DNA of 64,000 nt, taken from Chthoniobacter sp. GTDB taxonomy: Bacteria > Verrucomicrobiota > Verrucomicrobiia > Chthoniobacterales > Chthoniobacteraceae. The notes beneath the pieces are model-generated. The model was given only the letters and a program-made list of their open reading frames with translations, searched no databases and was not told the origin of the DNA. Both the position numbers and the translations under genes were made by a program. Of the stretch, positions 41,978 through 50,950 are shown one piece after another. Where the stretch lies: positions 1-64,000 of the forward strand of contig JAIOPH010000035.1 in assembly GCA_021414005.1 (NCBI GenBank), written 5' to 3'. How positions within the stretch are numbered: position 1 is the first letter of the stretch; every line of letters begins with the position of its first letter.

Positions 41978-42802
41978 CCGAGCGCGCGCCGCGAACCGCC
42001 ACACTCCCAGCGCCACACACGCGAGCGCGGCGATCTGGTAGCCGGAAATCGCCGACCCGAGCCGCGGTGTGGCGCGCAGAAATTCGTGGGCAAAACGAAA
42101 CGCGCCATACGCCATGAGGTAAATGTGGAAGTGCTGCCCCGCGAGCGACGCGGCCCTTTTACCGCAGAGGCGCAGAGGTAATGGAGAGGGCAGGGGAGTA
42201 AAGGCGGCAATCTCTTGTCCCTCTGCGTCCGTCTCATTCCCCCCTGCACCTCTGCGGTAAAATCGCAGCCCCGCAAAAACGCCAAGCGCGAGCAGGTTGA
42301 AGCCGATCTCCACCGGCACCGCCGGCCACCGCGCCACGCCCCGCGCATCCGCCAGCGTCCACCAGGCAGGCGCGCAAACGCTTCCCAAACAACACCCGTG
42401 CAGCAGACACCCGATCCGTCCCAGCACGATGCCCGCCGGCGCGATCACCGCGAACCAATCGCCCGTCGCCGACGTGTAACCCGTCAGCCTCTTCGCCACC
42501 TCCACGCCCGCGTAGCCGCCGAGCAGCGCGCCGAGAATCGTCTTCCCCGTTACCCAGATCATCCACCGGTCCGGCGAGTCCCAAAACATCCACCCCTCCG
42601 CCGCGAGATATACCAGCTTCGCGCCGAGAAACGCGCTCACCAGCGCCGCGATGTAGATCACCAACAGCCGCTCATCCCGCTTCGCCAGCCGCGACCAAAA
42701 AACGAGGCTGACGGCGATGCCCGCGAGCATCAGGAGCGAGTAGGGTGAGGCCGAAAAGCCAGCCGCTCCAAGCAAGCGAAATGCGAAAAGAAAAGCAGTC
42801 AT
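41960..42802 (-). CDS. Prolipoprotein diacylglyceryl transferase-like protein with in-frame palindrome insertion
   Basis: From ATG 42802 the product has 280 residues and about seven membrane helices. The Lgt-type signature appears as GRIGCLLHGCCLG (the family usually has GRxGNFxNxE), followed by AWWTLAD and a late HFHIYLMAYGAFRFAHEFLR. Lgt transfers diacylglycerol from phosphatidylglycerol to preprolipoproteins. The altered motif suggests a paralogue rather than the housekeeping enzyme. About 35 residues between two helices are encoded by the palindrome at 42157-42262, which keeps the reading frame. Confidence 0.75.
   Translation of the reverse strand: MTAFLFAFRLLGAAGFSASPYSLLMLAGIAVSLVFWSRLAKRDERLLVIYIAALVSAFLGAKLVYLAAEGWMFWDSPDRWMIWVTGKTILGALLGGYAGVEVAKRLTGYTSATGDWFAVIAPAGIVLGRIGCLLHGCCLGSVCAPAWWTLADARGVARWPAVPVEIGFNLLALGVFAGLRFYRRGAGGNETDAEGQEIAAFTPLPSPLPLRLCGKRAASLAGQHFHIYLMAYGAFRFAHEFLRATPRLGSAISGYQIAALACVALGVWRFAARARSVARN
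42157..42262. repeat. Palindromic repeat inserted in frame in the Lgt-like gene
   Basis: Perfect 14-bp terminal inverted repeats TTTTACCGCAGAGG (42157-42170) and CCTCTGCGGTAAAA (42249-42262) enclose 78 bases in which CGCAGAGG and CCTCTGCG recur. The ACCGCAGAGGCGCAGAGG motif is a dispersed repeat type of these genomes. It changes only a loop of the membrane protein. Confidence 0.8.
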
Positions 42803-42818
42803 CGAACTCCTGCCGTTC

Positions 42819-43214
42819 TCACAGAAACTCCGGTCTCGCGGCCGGCCCATCCCCGTCATCCTGAGCGGAGTCCCCGGCGGGCGAAGGTGGCGGGGACGCA
42901 GTCGAAGGACCTCTAACTATTTCCGCCTGCTCCAGTTCCACGCTCAAATCCCGCCACCGCGGATTCACCCGCTCAATCAGCCCCACCTTCTTCTCCCGCC
43001 GCCACCCTTTGAGCTGCTTCTCCCTCGCGATCGCCGAAGGCGCATCTGGAAGCACTTCGTAGTAAAGCAGCACCGCCAGCGAGTAATCCGCGCTGAACCC
43101 CGGCACCGCCTTGTTCCGATGTTCCCAAACTCGGCGCGCCAAGTCGTTCGTCACGCCGATGTAGAGCGTCGAGCGGTTCTTGTTTGTGATGACGTAAACG
43201 AAACACTCCGGCAT
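42819..43214 (-). CDS. GIY-YIG nuclease-domain protein, bracketed by inverted repeats
   Basis: The first 85 of 131 residues are a GIY-YIG domain of the small YhbQ-like type: FVYVITNKNRSTLYIGVTNDLARRVWEHR, read as YVI...YIG, then the catalytic Arg and a KAVPGFSADY segment. These are single-strand or branch-cleaving nucleases. The last 32 residues are encoded by the left copy of the repeat (42853-42915), so the domain proper ends near residue 98. The start lies 15 bp inside the right copy (43229-43270). This layout suggests that gene and repeats form one unit. Confidence 0.85.
   Translation of the reverse strand: MPECFVYVITNKNRSTLYIGVTNDLARRVWEHRNKAVPGFSADYSLAVLLYYEVLPDAPSAIAREKQLKGWRREKKVGLIERVNPRWRDLSVELEQAEIVRGPSTASPPPSPAGDSAQDDGDGPAARPEFL
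42853..42915 (+). repeat. Left copy of the repeat pair bracketing the GIY-YIG gene
   Basis: Begins CCGTCATCCTGAGCGGAGTC and ends GTCGAAGGACCTCTAACT, with a variable GC-rich centre. Ends are identical, in opposite orientation, to the copy at 43229-43270. Confidence 0.85.
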
Positions 43215-43228
43215 CGCAGGGAAAAGTT

Positions 43229-43270
43229 AGAGGTCCTTCGACTCCGCTACGCTCCGCTCAGGATGACGGG
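43229..43270 (-). repeat. Right copy of the repeat pair bracketing the GIY-YIG gene
   Basis: Reads on the plus strand TTAGAGGTCCTTCGACTCC, then a short centre, then GCTCAGGATGACGG. It is an inverted, shorter-centred copy of 42853-42915. It also supplies the last residues and stop codon of the radical SAM gene. Confidence 0.85.
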
Positions 43271-44740
43271 TTTTTCGAGCGCTGCCGCGCGGGGCGGAGC
43301 GTTATCCTCAGCGAAGCCGGAGTAATACCGGCAGAACGAATCCAACTTCCCATCCGGCCGGATGACATGCGTGCAGCAGCGGTCGATGCGGTCCTCGTCC
43401 CACGTCCCGGCGTCCATGAAGGGCTTGATGAAAAGGCGGAAGGTGTTCGTCTCGTTCAACTCGAACTCTTTCAGCAGCGCGCCGAGCGGTTCGCTCTCAC
43501 AGCCGCATTTGAGCAGGTCTTCGAGCGAGTAGCGGACTTTGTCGCGGAGAAAGCCCTGCACTTTCGCGAAGTCGATGAACTCGCTCACCGAGCGCGTCTC
43601 CCCGCCGGCCTTGAGCAAATAGCCGATGGTCGCACAGTTCGGATCGCCGCATGGCAGCGGCGTGAAATCCTCGAAACGCAGCCGCCCGGCCGCCTGCTCG
43701 ACGGCGGCGAGGATGATGTCGGCGGTGTTCAGCCGGGGCGGCAAATGACGAATGACGGATGACGAATGACGATCCAGCAGCGGCGGAACGCCTTCGGATT
43801 TCGCGCTTCTTTCGTCATTCGTTCTTCGCCATTCGTCATTTTTTCCCACCCGCCCGCTCGTGAATATCGGCTGAAACGCCACTCCCCGGATGTTCGGATA
43901 CGCGAGCCCGAACTCCACCGCCTCCCACACATGCGCGAGGTTCTCCGGCGTCACCGTCATGGCCAGCGTGATCGGGATATTCAGCGCGCCACAGCGCTCG
44001 ATGGCCCGCCGACGCGTCTCGCGCAGATCGGCTCCGCGCAGCGTGCGTTGCCCGGCTTCCTGCGGGCCGTCGAATTGCAGGTAGAGCTGGAATTTTCCGT
44101 AACGAAACGTCTTCCCGAGCTGGTCGAGAAAGGCGTCGTCGGTCGCGAGGCGGACGCCGTTGGTATTCAGCAGCACGTAGTCGATGCCGGGGTTCGCGTG
44201 CAGCCACGCGAGCAGCTCGGCGAACTGCGGATGCAGCGTCGGCTCGCCGCCCGAGAGCTGGAGAATCTCGATGCCGCCCTTGCGGTCGATTACGCCCTGG
44301 ATGCGCGCCCGCAACTCCGCCAGCGGCACCGCATCGACCCGCGTGCTCCGCGGCGAATCCGCAAAGCACGTCGGGCACGCAAGGTTGCACGAGTTCACGA
44401 TCTCGATCAGCGCGAGGCAGGTGGAAAGCTTCTCCACTTTGCCCACTGCCTCGCCGGGCGCGGCATTGCGTCCGAGCGTCCCACGCACCACGCCATCGCC
44501 CGCCGAGCAGGCATTGCCCCCGCAGCACGCGTTCTGCGGATCGCCCTGCGCGAGCCAGTAAAACCGCGCATCCGACGCGATGCATACCTCCGCCTCGCCA
44601 TGCTCCGCGCACGTCCGCCGGAGAAAGACTCGTTGCTTCTTCGAATCGCCTACTTTCCAAACCTCCGCCGGACACTCCGCATGACAGACCATGCACCGCG
44701 ACTTGGTGCGTTTGAGGAGGGTTTCACTCAAAACGATCAT
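43247..44740 (-). CDS. Radical SAM protein with N-terminal and C-terminal cysteine clusters
   Basis: The 497-residue product starts with a zinc- or cluster-type cysteine set (C16, C19, C23, C44), then the radical SAM motif CNLACPTC (118-125) with GGEPTLHP, and a C-terminal extension with further cysteines (CGDPNC, KCGCES, RCCTH, FCRYY). This fits the MoaA/AlbA-like branch with auxiliary clusters. The substrate is unknown. About 36 residues (near 300-335) are encoded by an in-frame heptad palindrome (43744-43840), and the last seven residues plus stop come from the repeat at 43229-43270. Confidence 0.8.
   Translation of the reverse strand: MIVLSETLLKRTKSRCMVCHAECPAEVWKVGDSKKQRVFLRRTCAEHGEAEVCIASDARFYWLAQGDPQNACCGGNACSAGDGVVRGTLGRNAAPGEAVGKVEKLSTCLALIEIVNSCNLACPTCFADSPRSTRVDAVPLAELRARIQGVIDRKGGIEILQLSGGEPTLHPQFAELLAWLHANPGIDYVLLNTNGVRLATDDAFLDQLGKTFRYGKFQLYLQFDGPQEAGQRTLRGADLRETRRRAIERCGALNIPITLAMTVTPENLAHVWEAVEFGLAYPNIRGVAFQPIFTSGRVGKNDEWRRTNDERSAKSEGVPPLLDRHSSSVIRHLPPRLNTADIILAAVEQAAGRLRFEDFTPLPCGDPNCATIGYLLKAGGETRSVSEFIDFAKVQGFLRDKVRYSLEDLLKCGCESEPLGALLKEFELNETNTFRLFIKPFMDAGTWDEDRIDRCCTHVIRPDGKLDSFCRYYSGFAEDNAPPRAAALEKPVILSGA
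43744..43840. repeat. Heptad palindrome inserted in frame in the radical SAM gene
   Basis: Left arm: AATGACG, AATGACG, GATGACG, AATGACG (43744-43771). Right arm: CGTCATT, CGTTCTT, CGCCATT, CGTCATT (43813-43840). The arms are complementary unit by unit, with a loop of about 41 bases. The frame stays open across it. Confidence 0.85.
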
Positions 44741-45087
44741 CGCACAACTAAACTAACAGCGACGAAGCCAGGAAGTGCGACGGCGAGATTCACGGCTGCG
44801 ACCCAAACGCTGAACGCCATACAGCCACGAATTTTTTCCATCCGGGAAGAAGCTTTCCATCCATGGAAAAATCCGATCGCCACACACAGGATCGTGGCGG
44901 GACACAGACAAACGATTCCTCCGAACAGCCACGACCAATTTCCCATTTCATCCGCATACGCACCTGGAGCCACCCGCTCGTTGTAGCGGATAGCGAACTG
45001 AAAGCCCGCCGACAGGAAAACGGCTAGTAGCGCAGGTGAGAAAAGCAGCGTCCACTCCCGGATATTTTGCGGTGCGGTCAAGCTCAT
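44737..45087 (-). CDS. Membrane protein, unknown function (116 aa)
   Basis: ATG at 45087 overlaps the stop of the preceding gene, and the stop overlaps the radical SAM start (ATGA, 44737-44740). Three membrane helices (about 12-32, 48-68 and 85-110). No family recognised. The end-to-end overlaps point to one transcript with the radical SAM gene. Confidence 0.6.
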   Translation of the reverse strand: MSLTAPQNIREWTLLFSPALLAVFLSAGFQFAIRYNERVAPGAYADEMGNWSWLFGGIVCLCPATILCVAIGFFHGWKASSRMEKIRGCMAFSVWVAAVNLAVALPGFVAVSLVVR

Positions 45088-45416
45088 CACCGGAAATCCA
45101 TCCTCCCGATCATCGCCGCACACCCCGCGAAGGCGACGGCGACGTAAACGACTTGGATGCCAATGAAGGTCAGCATCCCGATCCACCCGCCCTTCCGCTT
45201 GCCGACCATCACGGAGCAAACGATCGAACCCACAACCATGGCCGCCACGGAGACGAACGACAACAGCGTGCCGAAGGCTTCGAGAGCGCTGTTGCGGCCG
45301 CCCGCGGCGGAGAGCGCGGCGGCCAGCACCATGCTGGCGACCGGAACGCAGAGCCAAAGGTAAAACGCGCGCGTCAGCGGGGGCTTGGCGTTGGGAATGG
45401 GTGGGGGTGCTTCCAT
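45087..45416 (-). CDS. Membrane protein, unknown function (109 aa)
   Basis: A proline-rich N terminus (MEAPPPIPNAKPP) is followed by three helices (about 16-38, 47-70 and 80-102). It shares the pattern of short, paralogous membrane proteins common in Verrucomicrobia. First of three overlapping genes leading into the radical SAM gene. Confidence 0.6.
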   Translation of the reverse strand: MEAPPPIPNAKPPLTRAFYLWLCVPVASMVLAAALSAAGGRNSALEAFGTLLSFVSVAAMVVGSIVCSVMVGKRKGGWIGMLTFIGIQVVYVAVAFAGCAAMIGRMDFR

Positions 45417-45476
45417 GTGGCGGACGCTAGCCGGGCCCTGAGTGCTTGGCGAGCGCCGTGCGCCGCCGCGTTGCGC

Positions 45477-45680
45477 TCAGTGAAAATTCGGCTGCCCGTT
45501 GACCGCGATGCAGCCGGAGATGATCGCCGTCGTCCCGGCGGCCCAGAACGCGAGACACAGCGCTACACCGAGGAAGAACCGCGCCCACGGATTTTTCGCC
45601 CACTTCAATGCCAGCACCACCGCGCCCCAGATGGAGCCGCCGAGCATGGCCAGCCACAATAAGCCGAAGAGCGCTTCCAC
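45477..45680 (-). CDS. Small membrane protein (67 aa)
   Basis: Two hydrophobic helices (about 5-27 and 33-57) with a KWAKNPWARFF turn between them and a short polar tail. It follows argG by three bases and is probably co-transcribed. No family recognised. Confidence 0.5.
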   Translation of the reverse strand: MEALFGLLWLAMLGGSIWGAVVLALKWAKNPWARFFLGVALCLAFWAAGTTAIISGCIAVNGQPNFH

Positions 45681-45683
45681 GAC

Positions 45684-46976
<1,293 letters not shown>

Positions 46977-47086
46977 AGGGCGCACGTTCTAGCCGCGAAC
47001 CGCGCGCGATGGGAACACGGATTTTTGTCGCGAAACCGCAGTGGCACAGGCTGGAGACCCGCGCGCCGCCCGGCTACCCTCGGTCC

Positions 47087-47434
47087 ATGAGCAAACTCGA
47101 AGACGGTCTCGCCAAAGCGGGACTCGCCACGGCGGAGCGGCATCTTTTTGTCTGCCTCGGCCCGGACTGCTGCGCGGCGGCGGAGGGCGAGGTGCTGTGG
47201 GAACTGGTGAAGCAGCGCGTCCGCGAGACCGGTCTGCGCGCCATGCGGACGAAAGCGGGATGTTTCCGCATCTGCACGGGTGGCCCGTGGCTCGTGGTCT
47301 ATCCCGAAGGCGTGTGGTATGGAGCAGTCACGCCGGAGCGTTTCGAGCGCATCCTGCAGGAGCATCTGCTCGGCGGGGAGCCGGTGCGGGAGTGGGTGGT
47401 CGCGCGGAATGCGCTCGGATGCGGTGCGGGCTGA
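47087..47434 (+). CDS. Thioredoxin-like (2Fe-2S) ferredoxin-type protein (115 aa)
   Basis: From ATG 47087 the product shows the (2Fe-2S) thioredoxin-like pattern: VCLGPDCC in the first strand-loop and GCFRICTGGPWLVVYPEGVWY later, giving four candidate cluster cysteines. Such proteins transfer electrons; partner unknown. It is divergent from argG. The next 105 bases are an imperfect inverted repeat. Confidence 0.75.
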   Translation: MSKLEDGLAKAGLATAERHLFVCLGPDCCAAAEGEVLWELVKQRVRETGLRAMRTKAGCFRICTGGPWLVVYPEGVWYGAVTPERFERILQEHLLGGEPVREWVVARNALGCGAG

Positions 47435-47540
47435 ACCACGGATTACGGGATTTAACCGATTACTCGGATTGCTTCCTTAGGGCATTTTCTCATTTGAATA
47501 ATCTGAGCGGTCCGTGAACTCCGCGTAATCCGTAGTCAAA
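47435..47540. repeat. Imperfect inverted repeat between convergent genes
   Basis: Left arm ACCACGGATTACGGG... (from 47435) and right arm ...CGCGTAATCCGTAGT (to about 47537) are complementary in their outer 13 bases and partly inside (CGGATT/AATC). The gene-free stretch could stop transcription from both sides. The CGGATTAC motif is a known dispersed type. Confidence 0.6.
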
Positions 47541-47552
47541 GAAAGCCCGCAG

Positions 47553-48317
47553 CTAAAGGCTCGCCCGCAGCTCCGCCAGCCGCCGCGCCAGTTCCGCCGG
47601 CGCGAGATACGTCGTGCGCACCGCCCACCAGACGCGCGCGATCCCGCGCGGTGCGACCAGCCTCCCGCGCAGCCGCGCAACGATCTCCGGCCGCTCATAG
47701 GCCGCGAGAAAAGCGCGTGCGCTCGGCAGCCACAGCTCCGGCGCGATGCGCCCCACCATGTCCTGCAAGAACACCAGCAGATCGTCGGCATGACGTTCCT
47801 CCGCCGGTAGCGTGGCGTGATGCTGCACCTCGAAATCAATCAACCGCGCGCGGTGGCCCGCTTCCTCATAGATGAAATTCCCCGCGTGCGGATCGCCGTG
47901 GGACCACGCCGTGCCGAAGTGCCCGCATATCCGCGCGTGGGCGCGCCGCATTTCCACCGCCGCTGCGGCGAGCATCGCCGGGGTGAGCGTCCCCGTATCG
48001 AGATACTGCGAGAGATTAACTCCCGGCACCTCCTCCGCCGCCACCGCGCGCGGCCCCTCGGCATAGGCGCGAAAACGGTCGCCGTGCAGGGCAAGGAAGC
48101 ACTCTACCTCCCAGCGCTGCCACGCGCCGAAGTCGTCCAGCGCCCGCACCGGGTTGCCCACGACGCGGAAAAACGCATTGGCGCCCGCCATGATCGGCTT
48201 CGCCGTCCAGCGTCGGCGTTTGATCCACATCGGGCGCCCATCGCGGATTTCGCGGGAAAGGGCGTTGATTTTGATGCGGTCCACGAGGGAGCCGGCGGCG
48301 GTGAGGAAATGACTCAT
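47553..48317 (-). CDS. Protein-kinase-fold protein, LPS kinase (WaaP/Kdo)-like
   Basis: From ATG 48317 the 254-residue product has a kinase-like fold with the catalytic loop WSHGDPHAGNFIY and the metal-binding LIDFEVQHH, as in small-molecule and LPS-core kinases. The Gly-rich loop and VAIK lysine are not evident, so activity is uncertain. Possible role: phosphorylation of a sugar of the LPS core. The upstream extension of the frame is low-complexity and was left out. Confidence 0.65.
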   Translation of the reverse strand: MSHFLTAAGSLVDRIKINALSREIRDGRPMWIKRRRWTAKPIMAGANAFFRVVGNPVRALDDFGAWQRWEVECFLALHGDRFRAYAEGPRAVAAEEVPGVNLSQYLDTGTLTPAMLAAAAVEMRRAHARICGHFGTAWSHGDPHAGNFIYEEAGHRARLIDFEVQHHATLPAEERHADDLLVFLQDMVGRIAPELWLPSARAFLAAYERPEIVARLRGRLVAPRGIARVWWAVRTTYLAPAELARRLAELRASL

Positions 48318-48434
48318 CGCCCCGCAGCGTAAGCGTCCGGGCGGGCCGCGCCAATACCAGCCCGACGGTCTCGTCGGAGGAAGCGGTTGCCAGCGTGGCC
48401 GGACATCTGCTAAAGCACTGGGCAAAACCGCAGC

Positions 48435-49301
48435 ATGGCTCTCTGTCGTTACCGCTATTTTGCCCCCGCGCTCGCCGCTTTGCTCGCGGCGGTTCCCTTG
48501 GCGGCACAGGAAGTCGGCACCCGACCGTCGCCTCCTCCGCGCGTGATTTTTCGTAGCGCCACTTTCCGCGGCGACCTCAAGCTCCGCGAGCCCGGTGTAG
48601 CCCAGCCCCCGGCTCCGCCGCCCGCCGTCGCGGTCATCCCTACTGGGCTGCCGGCTGCGGAGACGGTCACCAAAGGCACCCCGCCGTCACCCGCGAAAAC
48701 CGCGTCCGCCGCGAATCCCGCCGTGCCTCGCGCGATCCCCACTTTCCGCACATTCACGACCCGCGGCACGGTTCCCGCCGGTGGCCGCGACCTCGCGCTG
48801 CAACCCACCACTTTCACTCCCTACGACCGCTATCTCGGCACCGTCCGCACGGTCATCAATAATCTCGCGCCACAACCCGCGAACATGATGCTCGCCGCCC
48901 GCCTGATGAAAGAAGGCCGCCGCATGAGTTACTGCATGTCGGACCCCTACCGCGCCGATCCGCCCGCCGTCACCGCCGCGCGGCGGGCTGGCGACTGCAA
49001 ATCGAAAGCCCTCTGGCTCTACAATCAACTCGGCGACAGCAATGCGCTTTTTGTCATCGGCAAAGTCCAACGCCGCGCCCGCACCAGCCACGCCTGGGTC
49101 TATTGGCGCTACGACGACCGCTGGTGGATCCTCGACTGCACGGAACGCACCGATCCCATCGCCGCCGACAGCGTTTCCTCCGACCGCTACGTGCCGTATT
49201 ACTCCTTTGGAAAAACGGGCACCTTCCGGCACAGCGCCACTCGCATCATGATGGCCAGCGCGCTTTACCCGAGCGCCTCGCCCGTGGCGGCGAAAAAATA
49301 G
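48435..49301 (+). CDS. Exported transglutaminase-like cysteine hydrolase
   Basis: The 288-residue product has a signal peptide (1-24), a proline/alanine-rich linker (30-100) and a papain-like transglutaminase core with Cys188 in GDCKSKALWLYNQL, His219 in SHAWVYWRYDD and Asp234 in WWILDCTE. These periplasmic enzymes act on peptides or isopeptide bonds. The substrate is unknown. It is divergent from the kinase-like gene and followed by an esterase gene. Confidence 0.8.
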   Translation: MALCRYRYFAPALAALLAAVPLAAQEVGTRPSPPPRVIFRSATFRGDLKLREPGVAQPPAPPPAVAVIPTGLPAAETVTKGTPPSPAKTASAANPAVPRAIPTFRTFTTRGTVPAGGRDLALQPTTFTPYDRYLGTVRTVINNLAPQPANMMLAARLMKEGRRMSYCMSDPYRADPPAVTAARRAGDCKSKALWLYNQLGDSNALFVIGKVQRRARTSHAWVYWRYDDRWWILDCTERTDPIAADSVSSDRYVPYYSFGKTGTFRHSATRIMMASALYPSASPVAAKK

Positions 49302-49342
49302 GTCGCGTTCCGATCTTTCGAAACCAGCCACGCTGAACAGCC

Positions 49343-50203
49343 ATGCGGCAGAAATTGACCCGACTCACCCTGCTGGCGGTCCTCACTTTTTCCGCCACCT
49401 CGCACGCCGCGGAGGTGCCCGCGGAAACCGTGATCTACAAGCGCGTGGCCGGACGTGAACTGAAGCTCTTCCTCGACAAACCCAACGACTGGAAAGCCAC
49501 CGACCGCCGTCCGGCCATCGTCCTCTATTTTGGCGGCGGCTGGGTTGGCGGGAGCGCGGCGCAATTCGCTCCGCAAAGCCGCCACTTCGCCGACCGCGGC
49601 ATGGTCGGCATCCGCGTGGAATACCGCACCATTCCGGCGGGCGACAAAGGGCCGCCCGCGGTGTGCTGCGCCGACGCCAAGTCCGCCCTGCGCTACGTCC
49701 GCGCGCACGCTGCCGAACTCGGCATCGACCCGCAGCGCATCGCTGCCGGCGGCGGTTCCGCGGGCGGACATCTCGCGGCCTTCACCGCGCTCGTCCCCGG
49801 CCAGGACGACCCGCAGGACGACCCCGCCGTTTCCTGCCAGCCCGCCGCACTCGTCCTCTTCAATCCCGTATGCAGCAACGGCCCTGGCCAGTGGGGCCAC
49901 GAACGCCTCGGCGAGCGCTTCCGCGACTTCTCCCCCGCGCACCACATCACCAAAACCGCGCCACCCACCGTCATCTTCCTCGGCGCGCAGGACAAACTCA
50001 TCCCCGTCGACGTGCTCCGCGATTTCGCCGACCAGATGAAAGCCGCCGGCGTCCGCTGCGACCTGCACATTTACCCCGGCGCCGGCCACGGCTTCTTCAA
50101 TCGCGATACGGCGGAGCACCCTTGGTTCACCGAGACCCTCGACGAAACCGACAAGTTCTTCGTCTCGCTCGGCTGGATCGCTGCGCCTCCGCCTCAGCGC
50201 TAG
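49343..50203 (+). CDS. Exported alpha/beta hydrolase (BD-FAE-type esterase)
   Basis: A signal peptide (1-23) leads to a 286-residue alpha/beta hydrolase with oxyanion motif YFGGGW, nucleophile Ser139 in GGGSAGGH, Asp217 in GAQDKLIP and His249 in GAGHGFF. It resembles bacterial feruloyl/acetyl-xylan esterases. It may deacylate plant or algal polysaccharides outside the cell. Confidence 0.85.
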   Translation: MRQKLTRLTLLAVLTFSATSHAAEVPAETVIYKRVAGRELKLFLDKPNDWKATDRRPAIVLYFGGGWVGGSAAQFAPQSRHFADRGMVGIRVEYRTIPAGDKGPPAVCCADAKSALRYVRAHAAELGIDPQRIAAGGGSAGGHLAAFTALVPGQDDPQDDPAVSCQPAALVLFNPVCSNGPGQWGHERLGERFRDFSPAHHITKTAPPTVIFLGAQDKLIPVDVLRDFADQMKAAGVRCDLHIYPGAGHGFFNRDTAEHPWFTETLDETDKFFVSLGWIAAPPPQR

Positions 50204-50290
50204 CCCGTGCATCCGCGTCGCCTCGGCAGGCGAATAGGGTTTCCGATGGTTCGCTCCTGCCAGCGTTCCATCGTCCCGAGATTTCCGCGC

Positions 50291-50875
50291 ATGCCTGCTG
50301 CCCTTGCCATCCTAAAAACATCCGTCGCGCTCGCTCTGATAGCGCTCGGAGGCGGCGGATGCGCGACCTCCACCCACACCACCACCGCGATGAAAGCCAA
50401 AACTGACCAGCCGCTGCGCACCGTCCCGCACATCGATCTCGCGCGCTACATGGGCGACTGGCGGGTCATCGCGAACATCCCTTATTTCGCGGAGAAGGGC
50501 TGCATTGATTCGATCGAGACCTACCGCCTCCGCGCCGACGGGAAGATCGACAACATCTTCACCTTCCGGAAGAAATCGTTCGACGCACCGCAGGGGCAGG
50601 TCCGCGCGCTCGCGCGGGTCCACGATACGCAGACGAACGCCGAGTGGCGGATCACCTTCTTCAAGGTCATCACCGCGAAATATCTCATCCTCGATCTCGA
50701 TCCCGACTACCGCTGGACCGTGGTCGGCCATCCGTCGCGGAACTATGGATGGATCATGGCGCGGGACAAAACGCTGCCCGACGCGACCTACGCCGCGATC
50801 CTCCGGCGGCTCACCGCGCAAGGCTACGATCCGGCGAGATTCGAGAAAGTTCCGCAGCTTCCGCCTGCGCGGTGA
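50291..50875 (+). CDS. Lipocalin lipoprotein (Blc family)
   Basis: From ATG 50291 the 194-residue product has a lipoprotein signal ending GGGGC, then a lipocalin barrel with YMGDWRVIANIPYFAEKGC (the GxW motif), FTFRKKSF, and the late LDPDYRWTVVGHPSRNYGWIMAR. Bacterial Blc proteins sit in the outer membrane and bind lysophospholipids or fatty acids. It is the last gene before the lipid operon, which begins 75 bp later, and could be functionally linked to it. Confidence 0.85.
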   Translation: MPAALAILKTSVALALIALGGGGCATSTHTTTAMKAKTDQPLRTVPHIDLARYMGDWRVIANIPYFAEKGCIDSIETYRLRADGKIDNIFTFRKKSFDAPQGQVRALARVHDTQTNAEWRITFFKVITAKYLILDLDPDYRWTVVGHPSRNYGWIMARDKTLPDATYAAILRRLTAQGYDPARFEKVPQLPPAR

Positions 50876-50950
50876 GCCCGACTCCCTCACTTTGGAAAAT
50901 TTGAATCTTCTCGCCGCATCCGCCGCCCGCTAAGGGGCGCATTACCGACA

